In this document: piece by piece, positions 1 to 10,457 of the stretch
Numbering within the stretch: position 1 is the first letter of the stretch
Layout of the letters: each line of letters begins with the position of its first letter
Origin: Enterobacter cloacae
Lineage (GTDB): Bacteria; Pseudomonadota; Gammaproteobacteria; Enterobacterales; Enterobacteriaceae
Reading direction: 5' to 3'
NCBI GenBank assembly: GCA_014169315.1
Contig: AP022133.1
Location: 1,116,001 to 1,180,000, forward strand
Length of the DNA: 64,000 nucleotides
Notes under the pieces: generated by a model
What the model was told of the DNA's origin: nothing
Databases searched by the model: none
The model's input: the letters and a program-made list of their open reading frames with translations, nothing else
Position numbers and translations under genes: made by a program

Positions 1-175
1 CGGCAAAGCGACGCTGTTTGTTGCCGGGCGCACGCAAACGATGGATCCACAGGTCGCCTGGGCACCGTGGGTGGGTGGGCTTGAGGTTTACAGCCAGGAT
101 TGCGCCCACGTGGATATCATTTCGCCGCAGGCGTTTGAGAAGATTGGGCCGGTATTGAAGGACATATTGGGATAG
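1..175 (+). CDS. entF: Enterobactin synthetase component F, 3' end (partial)
   Basis: The reading frame enters from the left edge (first whole codon at 2) and ends at TAG 173-175, giving the last 57 residues. The segment contains VAGRTQTMD, then SQDCAHVDIISP and FEKIGPVLKDIL, which match my memory of the C-terminal thioesterase domain of EntF. That domain holds and cyclises the dihydroxybenzoyl-serine trimer into enterobactin in the cytoplasm. The histidine of CAHVDI is probably the catalytic histidine of the thioesterase triad. In E. coli fepE follows entF; here fepC is the next gene. Only the tail is visible, so nothing can be said about the rest of the synthetase. Confidence 0.9.
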   Translation, partial: GKATLFVAGRTQTMDPQVAWAPWVGGLEVYSQDCAHVDIISPQAFEKIGPVLKDILG

Positions 176-186
176 TGTAAATCCTC

Positions 187-265
187 CCCTCACTCTAACC
201 CTCCCCCGATAGGGGCGAGGGGATAGTTTGCTCCCTCTTCCTGTGGGAGAGGGTTGGGGTGAGGG
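187..265. repeat. Intergenic hairpin repeat, long degenerate copy
   Basis: This stretch between entF and fepC has outer arms CCTCACTCTAACCCTCCC and GGGTTGGGGTGAGG, which pair imperfectly, plus inner GAGGGG and CTCCC blocks. It is related to five shorter CCCTCTCCC / GGGAGAGGG hairpins in this window at 4428, 10458, 14005, 23104 and 25979. It lies between convergent genes and could fold in transcripts from both sides. Confidence 0.7.
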
Positions 266-267
266 CA

Positions 268-1068
268 TCAGACCGCACGTTTCCCTAGCGGAACCACCAG
301 CGGCGTACCCGCCACCGGATCGTCAATAATCATGCAGCGCATGCCGTAGATCCGCTCGATCAGCTCCGGCGTCACAATCTCTTTTGGCGCGCCCTGCGCC
401 ACAATCTCGCCGTCGCGCAATGCAATCAAATGCGTGGCATAACGGCACGCCTGGTTCAAATCATGCAGTACTGCCGCCAGCGTGTAGCCCTGCGTACGGT
501 TCAGGTCGCTCAGCAGTTCCAGCAGGTCAATCTGATGGCTGATATCCAGCCACGTGGTGGGCTCGTCCAGCAGCATAATGGCGGTTTCCTGCGCCAGCAC
601 CATTGCGATCCACGCCCGCTGACGCTGGCCCCCGGAAAGGGTATCCACGCTTTGTAATGCGAGGTCGGTGATGCCTGTCGCCTGCATCGCCCGGTTCACC
701 GCGTCATCGTCCTCTTTGCGCCAGCGGGTAAACAATGGCTGGTGCGGGTAGCGCCCGCGGGAGACCAGCTCCTGCACGGTGATGTCTCCCGGCGTGGTGG
801 CGTTTTGTGCCAGCAGCCCGATACGCCGCGCCACCTCTTTGCTGGCAAAGCGCTGGATCTGCTCGCCGTCGAGAAACACGCTGCCGTCAACCGGTGTCAT
901 CAGGCGGCTGAGGGTGCGCAACAGTGTCGATTTGCCGCAGCCGTTCGGGCCGATGATCGCCGTGAAATGGCCGTCAGGAATGGCGACGCTCAGGTTGCGG
1001 GCAATGATTTTTTTGCCATAGCCGAGGGTTAAGTTTTCGCCGCGCAAGCGGGTTACTGAGTCGGTCAT
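268..1068 (-). CDS. fepC: Ferric enterobactin ABC transporter, ATP-binding protein
   Basis: FepC is the cytoplasmic ATPase that powers ferric enterobactin import through FepD and FepG. The 266-residue protein has a Walker A motif GPNGCGKST at 40-48, a signature LSGGQRQ near 150 and a Walker B with LLDEPT, the expected order for this ABC family. A longer upstream frame exists, but the start at 1068 gives MTDSVTRLRGENLTLGYG, which aligns with the E. coli N-terminus. It also makes an ATGA overlap with the fepG stop codon, typical of translational coupling. It is the last gene of the fepD-fepG-fepC operon, which reads away from the Fur box at 3076. No fepE (wzz-like) gene lies between it and entF. 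Confidence 0.95.
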   Translation of the reverse strand: MTDSVTRLRGENLTLGYGKKIIARNLSVAIPDGHFTAIIGPNGCGKSTLLRTLSRLMTPVDGSVFLDGEQIQRFASKEVARRIGLLAQNATTPGDITVQELVSRGRYPHQPLFTRWRKEDDDAVNRAMQATGITDLALQSVDTLSGGQRQRAWIAMVLAQETAIMLLDEPTTWLDISHQIDLLELLSDLNRTQGYTLAAVLHDLNQACRYATHLIALRDGEIVAQGAPKEIVTPELIERIYGMRCMIIDDPVAGTPLVVPLGKRAV

Positions 1069-2057
1069 TTCTTGCGTGACTCCTGAACTAACAAAACGAT
1101 GAGGTAAATACCACCGAGGCTGACGGTCACCACGCCTACCGGTAGCTGATACGGCATAAACAGCTGTTGGGCGCAGAGGTCGGCAGCCAGCAATAACAGG
1201 GCACCGCACAATGCTGCCTGGGTTAACCCCCAGCGCGCCGTCCCGCTGAGGCGTCGCGCAATATGGGGAGCCACGAGGGCGATAAATGAGATCGGTCCGG
1301 CGATGGCGGTGGCGGCAGCGGTCAGTAAAACGGCCACCAGCATCAGCATCAGGCGCGAACGCTCAACGCCCACGCCGAGCGCGCAGGCGCTGTCGTCGCC
1401 CATCTCCAGCAGGCGCATGCGTCGCACCAGCAGGATCGCGCCAATAAACATCAGCAGGATCAGCGGCGCGGCGGGCCAGGTCTTGCTCCACGTCAGGCCG
1501 TTCAGCGAACCGGCGTACCACAGCCCGGCGGAGAGCGCGGTTTCCAGCGAAGCCTGCAGTAGCAGCCAGGTGTTGAAGGCCATCAGCATGGCGCGCACGC
1601 CGATACCGATAATGATCAGGCGGAAGGTGTCGATACCATTTCGCCACGCGAGCGCCCAGATGAGCAGGGAGGTCAAAATGCCGCCAGCCATCGCCGTAAC
1701 GGTAATGGCCGTCAGGTGCTGACCAAACAGCACCATCGCCACCAGCACACCGCTCCATGCGCCGGTATTGAGGCCCATCACGTCCGGGCTGCCCAACGGG
1801 TTACGCATCAGCGACTGGAATATCGCACCACTGACGCCAAGCGCCGCGCCCACCAGAATGGCCATCGCCACGCGCGGCAGCCGCCATTCGGTGACCACCA
1901 TCGTGATATTGCGTGGCGCACTGCCGAGCAGCGCGTGAAAGACCTGGGTAAAATCGAGCATCACCGCGCCGCTGCGCAGGCTCCAGACCGCCAGCAGTAC
2001 AATGGCGAACGCCAGCAGGGAGACGCTGGTGACTAAACGACGGGATGGAGCCATCAT
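1065..2057 (-). CDS. fepG: Ferric enterobactin ABC transporter, permease FepG
   Basis: FepG is a 330-residue inner-membrane permease of the BtuC/FecCD type. It forms the translocation channel with FepD. Hydrophobic segments run through the whole length, and the segments GGALGVSG-like (VGAALGVSGAIFQSLMRNPL) and GPISFIALVAPHIAR are family landmarks, the latter being the loop that contacts the ATPase. The gene overlaps fepD upstream and fepC downstream by four bases each (ATGA), so the three genes are translationally coupled. It is iron-regulated through the shared Fur box upstream of fepD. Confidence 0.95.
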   Translation of the reverse strand: MMAPSRRLVTSVSLLAFAIVLLAVWSLRSGAVMLDFTQVFHALLGSAPRNITMVVTEWRLPRVAMAILVGAALGVSGAIFQSLMRNPLGSPDVMGLNTGAWSGVLVAMVLFGQHLTAITVTAMAGGILTSLLIWALAWRNGIDTFRLIIIGIGVRAMLMAFNTWLLLQASLETALSAGLWYAGSLNGLTWSKTWPAAPLILLMFIGAILLVRRMRLLEMGDDSACALGVGVERSRLMLMLVAVLLTAAATAIAGPISFIALVAPHIARRLSGTARWGLTQAALCGALLLLAADLCAQQLFMPYQLPVGVVTVSLGGIYLIVLLVQESRKK

Positions 2058-3058
2058 GCGCCACCTCCGCGTTTACGCCGTACGAGGAAAATCAACACAG
2101 GGGCACCGATAAAGGCGCTGACCACCGAAACGCGCAATTCACCGGGAACCAAAAGACGACCGAGAATATCGGCAAACAGCAACAGAGCAGGCGTGGCAAG
2201 CAGCGTAACGGGCAAAGACCAGCGGTGATCTGCCCCCACCAGCCAGCGCGCCATATGCGGCATCATCAGACCGATAAAGGCAATCGGGCCGACCACGGCG
2301 GTTGCACTGCCGCACAGAATGGTGATCGTCAGTAAACCTGTTAACTGCGTGCGCGCCACGCGGTTACCGAGTGCGGTGGCTGTGTCGCTGCCGAGGCTCA
2401 GGCTGTTCAGCGCCCGGCTTAAAAACAGCGCCACGGCGGCGGCGATAATCACCGGGATCATCACCACTTTTAAGGTGTCCAGTGTGCGGATATCCAGTGA
2501 GCCGGCCTGCCAGAAACGCAACTGATCGTAGACGTCCGGGTTGAGCAGGGCGATGCCGTTGGATAACCCTTCCAGCACGGCGGCAAGCGCCACGCCTGCC
2601 AGCGTTAAGCGTACCGGACTAAGTTGTCCGCCGCCCTGGCTGCCGGTAAAGGCGACGACCAGTGAGGCTGCCAGCGCGCCGCAAAAGGCCATCATCAGCT
2701 GCTCCGACGGCGAACTAAACCCGAACAGCGCTGCGCCGAGCACAATCGCAAAGCTGGCTCCAGAGTTGACGCCGAGAATACCGGGGTCAGCCAGCGGGTT
2801 ACGGGTGAGGGTTTGCATCAGGGCACCCGCCAGTCCCAGTGCGCCACCGGCCAGTAATCCGGCAAGCGTGCGGGGTAAACGGGCGTCCAGCACGATGGTG
2901 CAGTCGGCGCTCTGGCAGGTGCCGGAGAGTGCATCGACAATAACGGACGCGGGCAGCGGCTTCGCGCCAACCAGCAGACTGAGTGCAATCGCAAGGATCA
3001 ACAGTAGCAATAAAACGGGCACCGCAACGGCGCGCACCGCAGAAGAGGAAAACGACAT
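2054..3058 (-). CDS. fepD: Ferric enterobactin ABC transporter, permease FepD
   Basis: FepD is the partner permease of FepG in ferric enterobactin uptake. It is a multi-spanning FecCD-family protein with LAGGALGLAGALMQTLTRNPLA near residue 70 and GPIAFIGLMMPHMAR near 275, the latter likely the ATPase-contact loop. I place the start at 3058 (MSFSSSAVRAVAVP) because this matches the E. coli FepD N-terminus in length and has GGA eight bases upstream. An ATG at 3070 would add four residues. It is the first gene of fepDGC, divergent from entS, with a 17/19 Fur box between them. Confidence 0.93.
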   Translation of the reverse strand: MSFSSSAVRAVAVPVLLLLLILAIALSLLVGAKPLPASVIVDALSGTCQSADCTIVLDARLPRTLAGLLAGGALGLAGALMQTLTRNPLADPGILGVNSGASFAIVLGAALFGFSSPSEQLMMAFCGALAASLVVAFTGSQGGGQLSPVRLTLAGVALAAVLEGLSNGIALLNPDVYDQLRFWQAGSLDIRTLDTLKVVMIPVIIAAAVALFLSRALNSLSLGSDTATALGNRVARTQLTGLLTITILCGSATAVVGPIAFIGLMMPHMARWLVGADHRWSLPVTLLATPALLLFADILGRLLVPGELRVSVVSAFIGAPVLIFLVRRKRGGGA

Positions 3059-3075
3059 AGCAACATCCATGATTT

Positions 3076-3094
3076 GATAATGATAGTAATTATC
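3076..3094. promoter_or_regulatory. Fur box, fepD/entS divergent promoter
   Basis: The 19-mer GATAATGATAGTAATTATC matches the Fur consensus GATAATGATAATCATTATC at 17 of 19 positions by hand count. It lies between the divergent fepD and entS genes and should repress both when iron is plentiful. Confidence 0.9.
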
Positions 3095-3169
3095 GTTATC
3101 TATCTTATTTGGCTATGTTAGCATGTGCGCCCATGAAATTGGTAGATCGTTAGACCTCAGGGCCTTGTC

Positions 3170-4417
3170 ATGAATCAAAAATCCTGGCTGATCAACCTCA
3201 GCCTGCTTAAAACGCATCCGGCGTATCGCGCTGTTTTTATCGCCCGTTTTATCTCCATTTTATCCCTCGGCCTGCTCGGCGTGGCCGTGCCGGTACAGAT
3301 CCAGACCCTGACTCACTCCAGCTGGCTGGTGGGGTTATCCGTTACGTTAACGGGTGGGGCGATGTTTATCGGTCTGATGATTGGCGGCGTGCTGGCGGAC
3401 AGGTACGAACGTAAAAAACTCATCCTGCTGGCGCGGGGTACCTGCGGCGTGGGGTTTGTCGGGTTGTGTCTGAACGCCATGTTGCCGGAGCCATCATTAA
3501 TGGCGATTTATGCCCTGGGGTTGTGGGATGGCTTTTTCGCATCGTTAGGCGTGACGGCGCTGCTGGCGGCTACGCCTGCGCTGGTGGGGCGTGAAAACCT
3601 GATGCAGGCGGGAGCGATTACGATGCTCACCGTGCGCCTGGGATCGGTGATTTCACCGATGGTCGGTGGTTTATTGCTGGCAACCGGCGACGTGGCGTGG
3701 AACTACGGGCTGGCGGCGGCGGGAACCTTTATCACCACGCTCACGTTGCTGCGCTTACCGCTTCTGCCACCACCGCCGCAACAGCGCGAACATCCGCTGA
3801 AATCACTGATGGCGGCGATCCGTTTTCTGTTCAGCAACCCGCTGATTGGCGGCATTGCGTTGCTGGGTGGTTTGCTGACGATGGCGAGCGCCGTGCGCGT
3901 GCTCTATCCGGCGCTGGCGGGTGAGTGGCAGATGAGCGCCCCGCAGATTGGCGTGTTATATGCGGCAATCCCACTTGGCGCGGCGTGCGGCGCGCTCACC
4001 AGCGGTAAGCTGGCACAGAGTGCGCGTCCGGGGTTGATTATGCTGGTGGCGACGCTGGCCTCGTTTATCGCTATTGGCTTCTTCAGCCTGATGCCGGTGT
4101 GGGCGCTGGGCGTGCTCTGCCTGGCAATCTTTGGCTGGCTGAGTGCGATCAGTTCATTGTTGCAATACACCCTGATCCAGACCCAGACGCCGGAAGGGAT
4201 GCTGGGGCGCATTAACGGTCTGTGGACGGCGCAGAACGTGACGGGTGATGCCATCGGCGCGGCGATCCTCGGCGGGCTGGGCGCGATGATGACGCCGGTG
4301 GCGTCAGCGAGCAGCAGTGGGTTTGCGCTGGCGGTTGTCGGGGGGATTTTGTTGCTGGTGTTGGCGGAGCTGCGACGGTTCAGGCAGGAAGTTGTGTTGA
4401 ACGACAGTGCGGCCTGA
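3170..4417 (+). CDS. entS: Enterobactin exporter EntS (MFS)
   Basis: EntS exports newly made enterobactin across the inner membrane by proton-driven antiport. The protein has 415 residues with about twelve hydrophobic segments typical of the major facilitator superfamily. The cytoplasmic loop [19 protein letters not shown] near residue 75 is the MFS motif-A region (GxLADRxxRK). The opening [20 protein letters not shown] matches the E. coli protein closely. It stands alone, divergent from fepDGC under a shared Fur box, and its end is separated from convergent fepB by a 13-bp stem-loop at 4428-4456. Confidence 0.95.
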   Translation: MNQKSWLINLSLLKTHPAYRAVFIARFISILSLGLLGVAVPVQIQTLTHSSWLVGLSVTLTGGAMFIGLMIGGVLADRYERKKLILLARGTCGVGFVGLCLNAMLPEPSLMAIYALGLWDGFFASLGVTALLAATPALVGRENLMQAGAITMLTVRLGSVISPMVGGLLLATGDVAWNYGLAAAGTFITTLTLLRLPLLPPPPQQREHPLKSLMAAIRFLFSNPLIGGIALLGGLLTMASAVRVLYPALAGEWQMSAPQIGVLYAAIPLGAACGALTSGKLAQSARPGLIMLVATLASFIAIGFFSLMPVWALGVLCLAIFGWLSAISSLLQYTLIQTQTPEGMLGRINGLWTAQNVTGDAIGAAILGGLGAMMTPVASASSSGFALAVVGGILLLVLAELRRFRQEVVLNDSAA

Positions 4418-4427
4418 TGCCTTCATT

Positions 4428-4456
4428 CCCGTCCTCTCCCACAGGGAGAGGACGGG
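4428..4456. terminator. Perfect 13-bp hairpin between entS and fepB
   Basis: Arms CCCGTCCTCTCCC (4428-4440) and GGGAGAGGACGGG (4444-4456) pair perfectly around an ACA loop. It is a member of the CCCTCTCCC repeat family and sits between convergent genes. There is no strong U-tract, so a bidirectional terminator or a 3'-end stabiliser are both possible. Confidence 0.7.
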
Positions 4457-4464
4457 TTAATGCC

Positions 4465-5424
4465 CTACTTAAACAACGAATCCAGTCTGTCTAATACCCG
4501 CATCGCGCTGTAATAATCCAGGCGGAATGTCTCCGTTCCCAATGCCCAGACGCGCTTGTTCTGCACCGCAGGCAGGTGTGCCAGCAGCGGGTTGGCGTAA
4601 ATTGCGTCCACATCCTTTTGGTCACCGGCAAACAGGAACAACCCTTCACCGTTCAGACCCGTCGCCAGGTTTTCGCCACCCAACTGGATGATGTCGTGGC
4701 GTTGGCCCTGGCTTTTGGAGGTATGTAACCCGGCGGGCAGCTCAGCCAGCGTAAAGCCCAGCTGGTGGAGCAACTGACCCTGTGCAGATTCCGTCGTCCA
4801 CAGGTTGGCGCTGTGCGCGGCGGCGGTGTAGACAATGGCGTTGACCGGCTGCGGTGGCAGCGTCATTTGCTGCTTCACCCGGGCGAGTTGCTTATCAAAT
4901 TCCGCAATGCGTTCTGCGGCCTGTTTTTCCTGGCCGGTAATTGTACCCAGCTGTGTTAACAGTGCCTGCCAGCTTTTGTCGTCGTAATTGATAACCAGAA
5001 CAGGTGCGATGGCGGAAAGCTGATCGTACAGCGCCAGTGCGGAATCTCCGCCGGTGGCGCTGATTAAAATCAGGTCCGGCATCCGGGCAGCGACGGCCTC
5101 GGCGCTCGGCTCACCAATATACAGCCGTGCAAGCTTGCGCTGTTTCGCAATATCACCCCACTGGCGCAGGAAGCCCTGTGCATCCGCCACGCGGTTATTT
5201 GGCGTTGTGGCTCCGCTGGCGATGACGGGGGCATCGATTGCCAGCAGGGAGCCGGTTAAGGTCACGCTGGTGGAGACAATGCGCAGCGGTTTGCTTTTCA
5301 TGGTGTGCGTACCGTGGCTGTCAGTCACCTGACGAGGCCAGTCGGCGGCGGTCGCTGAGGTTAGTCCTAAAACAAAAAGTCCGGTTAAAAGCAGGGCATT
5401 ACGACAAATAGCGGGCAGTTTCAC
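4465..5424 (-). CDS. fepB: Ferric enterobactin periplasmic binding protein
   Basis: FepB captures ferric enterobactin in the periplasm and delivers it to FepDGC. The 319-residue product begins with a signal peptide ([20 protein letters not shown], hydrophobic core then ATAADW near 24-29). A class III periplasmic-binding-protein fold follows, with [17 protein letters not shown] near the mature start and MPDLILIS around residue 115. It is divergent from entC; Fur-box-like sequences lie close to its own start (5450) and to the entC start (5565). It ends against entS with a stem-loop between. Confidence 0.95.
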   Translation of the reverse strand: MKLPAICRNALLLTGLFVLGLTSATAADWPRQVTDSHGTHTMKSKPLRIVSTSVTLTGSLLAIDAPVIASGATTPNNRVADAQGFLRQWGDIAKQRKLARLYIGEPSAEAVAARMPDLILISATGGDSALALYDQLSAIAPVLVINYDDKSWQALLTQLGTITGQEKQAAERIAEFDKQLARVKQQMTLPPQPVNAIVYTAAAHSANLWTTESAQGQLLHQLGFTLAELPAGLHTSKSQGQRHDIIQLGGENLATGLNGEGLFLFAGDQKDVDAIYANPLLAHLPAVQNKRVWALGTETFRLDYYSAMRVLDRLDSLFK

Positions 5425-5449
5425 AAAGCGGCATCCTGTTTTTTATGAA

Positions 5450-5468
5450 GTTAATGATTCTCATTTTC
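5450..5468. promoter_or_regulatory. Fur box in front of fepB
   Basis: GTTAATGATTCTCATTTTC matches the 19-bp Fur consensus at 15 of 19 positions by hand count. It lies 26 bp upstream of the fepB start codon. Confidence 0.75.
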
Positions 5469-5564
5469 ACGATTGCAGCGAAGGGATGCAAGCGATAGTC
5501 GCACAAGTTGTTCTCTCTGTGGTTGACACCAGGACACTCTGCGATTAGGTTAGCCATCGAAAAT

Positions 5565-5583
5565 ATAAATGATAATCATTATT
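5565..5583. promoter_or_regulatory. Fur box in front of entC
   Basis: A perfect TGATAATCA core (5570-5578) lies within a 15/19 match to the Fur consensus, about 30 bp before the entC start. A TTGACA at 5523 may be the -35 element of the entC promoter. Confidence 0.85.
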
Positions 5584-5611
5584 ACTGCCTTTATCATTTC
5601 AGGAGGATGAT

Positions 5612-6787
5612 ATGGATACGTCCCTGGCTGAGGAAGTTCAGCACACCGCGACCACGCTGCAATCAGACAGCTTTTTCTTTATGTCGCCTTATCGCAGTTT
5701 TACCACGTCAGGTTGTTTTGCCCGTTTCTCCGAATCCGCCGTTGGCGGCGACGATCCGGCTGGCAATTTCCAGCAAAAATTAGCCCAGGCTTTCCGGAAC
5801 GCGAAAGCCAGCGGCATTGCCCATCCTGTCATGGTGGGCGCTATTCCATTCGATACCCGCAAACCGTCGTCACTGTTTATTCCGCAAAGCTGGCAGACAT
5901 TCTCTCGCCCGGCGCGTCAGCAGTCCGCCCGCTATTTCTCCGGCGCGCAGGCGCTGAATGTGGCAACACGGGCTGAGATCCCTCCGCAGTTGGTTTTCGA
6001 AGAGATGGTGGCACGTGCGGCGGCGCTTACCGCCACGCCGCAGGTGAACAAAGTGGTGTTGTCGCGCCTGATTGAGATTGCGACTGACGAGAAGATTGAT
6101 AGCAGCGCCTTGCTGGAACGGCTGATTGCGCAGAACCCGGCCAGCTTTAATTTCCACGTGCCGCTGGAAGATGGCGGTGTGTTGCTCGGTGCAAGCCCGG
6201 AGCTACTGTTGCGCAAAGAGGGCGCGCGCTTTAGCTCGCTGCCACTGGCAGGCTCCGCACGCCGTCAGCCGGATGACATGCTGGATCGCGAAGCGGGCAA
6301 CAAGCTGCTGGCGTCAGAAAAAGACCGTCACGAGCATGACCTGGTCACGCAGGCGATGAAAGCCATTCTGGAGCCGCGCAGCCATCATCTGAGCATGCCA
6401 GCTTCACCGCAGCTCATCACCACGCCGACGTTGTGGCATCTGGCAACACCGGTGGAAGGGGATGCGCGGGAAAACGAAAACGCGCTGACGCTGGCCTGTC
6501 TGCTGCACCCGACCCCTGCGTTGAGCGGTTTCCCTCACCAGGCAGCAAAACAGCTGATTGCCGAACTGGAACCGTTTGACCGCGAACTGTTTGGCGGCAT
6601 CGTCGGCTGGTGCGACAGCGAAGGTAATGGCGAGTGGGTGGTGACCATCCGCTGCGCGCGTTTGCATGAGAAGTCCGTTCGCCTGTTTGCGGGCGCGGGT
6701 ATTGTGCCAGCGTCCTCTCCGGTGGGGGAGTGGCGAGAAACCGGCGTGAAGCTCTCCACCATGCTGAATGTTTTTGGTTTGCATTAA
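5612..6787 (+). CDS. entC: Isochorismate synthase EntC
   Basis: EntC converts chorismate to isochorismate, the first committed step of 2,3-dihydroxybenzoate synthesis. The protein has 391 residues, the usual length. The chorismate-binding domain occupies the C-terminal two thirds, with [14 protein letters not shown] near 150, [11 protein letters not shown] near 198 and the iron/magnesium and substrate segments [17 protein letters not shown] and [17 protein letters not shown] towards the end. The start has a strong ribosome site (AGGAGG, 7 bases upstream). It is the first gene of entCEBAH with only nine bases to entE, under the Fur box at 5565. Confidence 0.96.
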   Translation: MDTSLAEEVQHTATTLQSDSFFFMSPYRSFTTSGCFARFSESAVGGDDPAGNFQQKLAQAFRNAKASGIAHPVMVGAIPFDTRKPSSLFIPQSWQTFSRPARQQSARYFSGAQALNVATRAEIPPQLVFEEMVARAAALTATPQVNKVVLSRLIEIATDEKIDSSALLERLIAQNPASFNFHVPLEDGGVLLGASPELLLRKEGARFSSLPLAGSARRQPDDMLDREAGNKLLASEKDRHEHDLVTQAMKAILEPRSHHLSMPASPQLITTPTLWHLATPVEGDARENENALTLACLLHPTPALSGFPHQAAKQLIAELEPFDRELFGGIVGWCDSEGNGEWVVTIRCARLHEKSVRLFAGAGIVPASSPVGEWRETGVKLSTMLNVFGLH

Positions 6788-6796
6788 GGAGCACTC

Positions 6797-8407
6797 ATGA
6801 CCATTCCCTTTACCCGCTGGCCTGAGGATTTTGCCCGGCGCTACCGTGAAAAAGGCTACTGGCAGGATCGGCCATTAACTCACATCCTGACCGATCGCGC
6901 AGACAGCGACACGGTCGCTATCATTGACGGCGACCGCCGCTTTACCTGGCGCGAATTCAACCAGGCAGTGAACAACCTGGCGTCAATGTTACAGGCACAA
7001 GGTCTGCAGCGCGGCGAGACGGCGCTGGTGCAGCTTGGCAACGTGGCCGAGTTCTACATCACTTTCTTCGCGCTGCTACAGGTGGGCGTGGCTCCGGTCA
7101 ATGCGCTCTTTAGTCATCAGCGTAACGAACTGAACGCCTATGCCGCGCAGATCAAACCAGCACTGCTGATTGCCGATCGCGAGCATGCATTGTTTACGGG
7201 TGATAGCTTCCTCAATACCTTTACCGATGAATACCGCTCGGTGCGCGTCGTGCTACTGCGCGGTGATAAGGGGGATCATGCCCTGGAAGCCGCGATTGCG
7301 CGCCCGGCGGATCGTTTCATTCCCAACCCAACCCCAGCCGATGAAGTGGCGTTTTTCCAGCTATCCGGCGGCAGTACCGGCACGCCGAAGCTGATCCCAC
7401 GCACGCATAACGACTACGACTACAGCATTCGTCGCAGCAACGAAATTTGCGGCATTACCGCGGATACCCGTTACCTGAATGCGCTGCCTGCGGCGCACAA
7501 CTACGCCATGAGTTCGCCGGGTTCGCTGGGCGTCTTTACCGCAGGCGGCTGCGTGGTGCTGGCGAATGATCCGAGCGCCACGCTCTGTTTCCCGCTGATT
7601 GAACAGCACCAGATCAACGTCACCTCGCTGGTGCCGCCTGCGGTCAGCCTGTGGCTACAGGCGATTGCCGAAGGGGCGGGTAACGCCCGGCTTCAGTCGC
7701 TGAAGTTGCTGCAGGTGGGGGGGGCGCGTCTTTCCGCCACGCTTGCCGTGCGTATTCCGGTGGAGATGGGCTGCCAGCTGCAGCAGGTGTTTGGTATGGC
7801 GGAAGGGCTGGTGAACTACACCGCGCTCGACGATACGCCGGAACGCATTATCAACACTCAGGGCCGTCCGATGTGTCCTGATGATGAAGTGTGGGTGGCC
7901 GATGAGCACGGTAACCCGCTGCCACGCGGTGAAGTCGGGCGTCTGATGACCCGCGGGCCGTACACCTTCCGGGGTTATTTCAACAGCCCGGAACACAACG
8001 CCAGCGCCTTTGATGCCAACGGTTTTTACTGCTCCGGCGATCTGATCGCCATTGACGAGCAGGGCTATATCACCGTGCAGGGTCGCGAGAAAGATCAGAT
8101 CAACCGGGGTGGCGAAAAGATTGCCGCTGAAGAGATCGAAAACCTGCTGCTGCGCCACGAGGCGGTGATCCACGCCGCGCTGGTGAGCATGGAAGACAGC
8201 CTGCTGGGTGAGAAAAGTTGCGCGTATCTGGTGGTGAAACAGCCGCTGCGCGCGGTCGAAGTGCGTCGCTTCCTGCGGGAACAGGGCGTTGCGGAATTTA
8301 AGCTACCGGATCGCGTGGAAAGCGTGGATGCACTCCCGTTAACGCCGGTCGGTAAAGTTGATAAGAAACAGTTGCGCCTGCGGCTTGCGGAACGCACCCA
8401 GGGCTAA
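6797..8407 (+). CDS. entE: 2,3-dihydroxybenzoate-AMP ligase EntE
   Basis: EntE activates 2,3-dihydroxybenzoate with ATP and loads it onto the carrier domain of EntB. The 536-residue protein is a standalone adenylation enzyme of the ANL family. The phosphate loop [10 protein letters not shown] lies near 190-199, [12 protein letters not shown] near 330, [11 protein letters not shown] near 415 and the hinge/lysine region [14 protein letters not shown] near 430. A run of eight G residues at 7727-7734 sits inside the gene (QVGGAR), in frame. Ten bases separate its stop from the entB start. Confidence 0.96.
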   Translation: MTIPFTRWPEDFARRYREKGYWQDRPLTHILTDRADSDTVAIIDGDRRFTWREFNQAVNNLASMLQAQGLQRGETALVQLGNVAEFYITFFALLQVGVAPVNALFSHQRNELNAYAAQIKPALLIADREHALFTGDSFLNTFTDEYRSVRVVLLRGDKGDHALEAAIARPADRFIPNPTPADEVAFFQLSGGSTGTPKLIPRTHNDYDYSIRRSNEICGITADTRYLNALPAAHNYAMSSPGSLGVFTAGGCVVLANDPSATLCFPLIEQHQINVTSLVPPAVSLWLQAIAEGAGNARLQSLKLLQVGGARLSATLAVRIPVEMGCQLQQVFGMAEGLVNYTALDDTPERIINTQGRPMCPDDEVWVADEHGNPLPRGEVGRLMTRGPYTFRGYFNSPEHNASAFDANGFYCSGDLIAIDEQGYITVQGREKDQINRGGEKIAAEEIENLLLRHEAVIHAALVSMEDSLLGEKSCAYLVVKQPLRAVEVRRFLREQGVAEFKLPDRVESVDALPLTPVGKVDKKQLRLRLAERTQG

Positions 8408-8417
8408 GGAACAGAAT

Positions 8418-9272
8418 ATGGCTATCCCAAAATTAACCGCTTACGCACTGCCAACCGTCGCAGACCTGCCGACCAACAAAGTGAACTGGGCGTTTGAGCC
8501 GGAGCGCGCGGCGCTGTTGATCCACGATATGCAGGAGTATTTCCTGAACTTCTGGGGCGAAAACAGCCCGATGATGGCGCAGGTGGTGGCAAACATCGCC
8601 AGACTGCGTGACTACTGCAAAGTGCACAACATTCCGGTCTACTACACCGCGCAGCCGAAAGAGCAGAGCGATGACGATCGCGCCCTGTTGAACGACATGT
8701 GGGGACCGGGTCTGACCCGTTCTCCCGAGCAGCAACGCATTGTGGCGGAGCTGACGCCGGACGAAGCCGACACCGTGCTGGTGAAGTGGCGTTACAGTGC
8801 GTTCCACCGTTCGTCGCTGGAACTCATGCTCAAAGAGACCGGGCGTAATCAGCTGCTGATCACCGGCGTTTATGCCCACATCGGCTGCATGACCACCGCC
8901 ACCGACGCGTTTATGCGCGACATTAAACCGTTCTTCATCGCCGATGCGCTGGCGGATTTTACCCGCGATGAGCATCTGATGTCGCTCAACTATGTGGCAG
9001 GACGTTCCGGCCGCGTAGTGATGACTGATGAACTGCTGCCTTCTGTTCCTGCCTCAAAAGAGGCGCTACGTGAGCTGGTGTTGCCGTTGCTGGATGAGTC
9101 CGACGAGCCGATGAATGACGAAAACCTGATCGACTACGGTCTGGACTCGGTGCGCATGATGGCGCTGGCGGCGCGCTGGCGCAAAGTACACGGCGATATC
9201 GACTTCGTGATGCTGGCGAAAAACCCGACGATTGATGCCTGGTGGGCGCTGCTCTCTCGTGAGGTGAAATGA
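8418..9272 (+). CDS. entB: Isochorismatase / aryl carrier protein EntB
   Basis: EntB is bifunctional. Its N-terminal isochorismatase domain (about 1-205) hydrolyses isochorismate to 2,3-dihydro-2,3-dihydroxybenzoate, and its C-terminal carrier domain holds activated DHB for EntF. The phosphopantetheine serine is Ser244 in GLDSVRMM, one position off E. coli because the protein is 284 residues. The longer frame that begins inside entE is not used: the ATG at 8418 has AAGGA upstream and gives the expected MAIPKLTAYALP start. The stop overlaps the entA start. Confidence 0.96.
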   Translation: MAIPKLTAYALPTVADLPTNKVNWAFEPERAALLIHDMQEYFLNFWGENSPMMAQVVANIARLRDYCKVHNIPVYYTAQPKEQSDDDRALLNDMWGPGLTRSPEQQRIVAELTPDEADTVLVKWRYSAFHRSSLELMLKETGRNQLLITGVYAHIGCMTTATDAFMRDIKPFFIADALADFTRDEHLMSLNYVAGRSGRVVMTDELLPSVPASKEALRELVLPLLDESDEPMNDENLIDYGLDSVRMMALAARWRKVHGDIDFVMLAKNPTIDAWWALLSREVK

Positions 9273-10027
9273 TGGCGGGTTTCGATTTCGCCGGCAAAAA
9301 CGTCTGGGTGACGGGGGCGGGCAAGGGTATCGGTTACGCTACTGCGCAGGCGTTTGTGGAGGCGGGCGCGCGGGTCACCGGGTTCGACCTGGCGTTTGGG
9401 CTGGAGGATTATCCGTTTACCACCGAAACGCTGGACGTGGCGGACTCTGCTCAGGTGAGCGACGTTTGCGGGCGCGTGCTCAGCACCATTGAGCGTCTGG
9501 ATGTGCTGGTGAATGCGGCCGGGATCCTGCGTATGGGCGCGACGGATCAGATCTCTCAGGAAGACTGGCAGCAGACCTTCGCGGTCAACGTCGGTGGGGC
9601 GTTTAATCTGTTCCAGCAGACGATGGGCCAGTTTCGTCGTCAGCAGGGCGGGGCAATTGTGACCGTGGCGTCTGACGCCGCCCATACGCCGCGCATCGGC
9701 ATGAGCGCCTACGGTGCGTCGAAGGCAGCGCTGAAAAGCCTGGCACTGACCGTCGGGCTGGAGCTGGCGGGCAGTGGCGTGCGTTGCAATCTGGTGTCGC
9801 CGGGCTCAACCGATACCGATATGCAGCGTACCCTGTGGAAGAGTGACGATGCCGAACAGTTGCGGATTCGTGGCTTTGGCGAACAGTTTAAGCTCGGCAT
9901 TCCGCTGGGCAAAATTGCCCGTCCGCAGGAGGTCGCCAGCACTATTCTGTTCCTCGCATCAGATGCGGCCAGCCATATCACCCTGCAGGATATTGTGGTG
10001 GACGGCGGCTCCACGCTGGGGGCGTAG
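9269..10027 (+). CDS. entA: 2,3-dihydro-2,3-dihydroxybenzoate dehydrogenase EntA
   Basis: EntA oxidises 2,3-dihydro-2,3-dihydroxybenzoate to 2,3-dihydroxybenzoate with NAD. It is a 252-residue short-chain dehydrogenase: the cofactor motif VTGAGKGIGYA is near 13-23, NAAGILRMG near 85-95, and the catalytic YGASK has its Tyr at about 148 and Lys at 152. Two adjacent ATGs (9269 and 9272) overlap the entB stop in ATGATG. The protein has a two- to three-residue N-terminal extension relative to E. coli MDFSGKNVW, so either ATG may be used. Confidence 0.95.
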   Translation: MMAGFDFAGKNVWVTGAGKGIGYATAQAFVEAGARVTGFDLAFGLEDYPFTTETLDVADSAQVSDVCGRVLSTIERLDVLVNAAGILRMGATDQISQEDWQQTFAVNVGGAFNLFQQTMGQFRRQQGGAIVTVASDAAHTPRIGMSAYGASKAALKSLALTVGLELAGSGVRCNLVSPGSTDTDMQRTLWKSDDAEQLRIRGFGEQFKLGIPLGKIARPQEVASTILFLASDAASHITLQDIVVDGGSTLGA

Positions 10028-10441
<414 letters not shown>

Positions 10442-10457
10442 TTAGTGCGGTCTGTTG

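Noticed and set aside
268-1209. 313-residue form of FepC starting at 1209
   Set aside because: The extra 47 residues are out-of-frame translation of the fepG 3' end; the ATG at 1068 has family-like sequence and an ATGA overlap.
7727-7734. Eight-G run in entE as a phase-variation tract
   Set aside because: The run is shorter than the ten-G tract in the RND gene and lies in a conserved core biosynthetic gene; variation is less likely.
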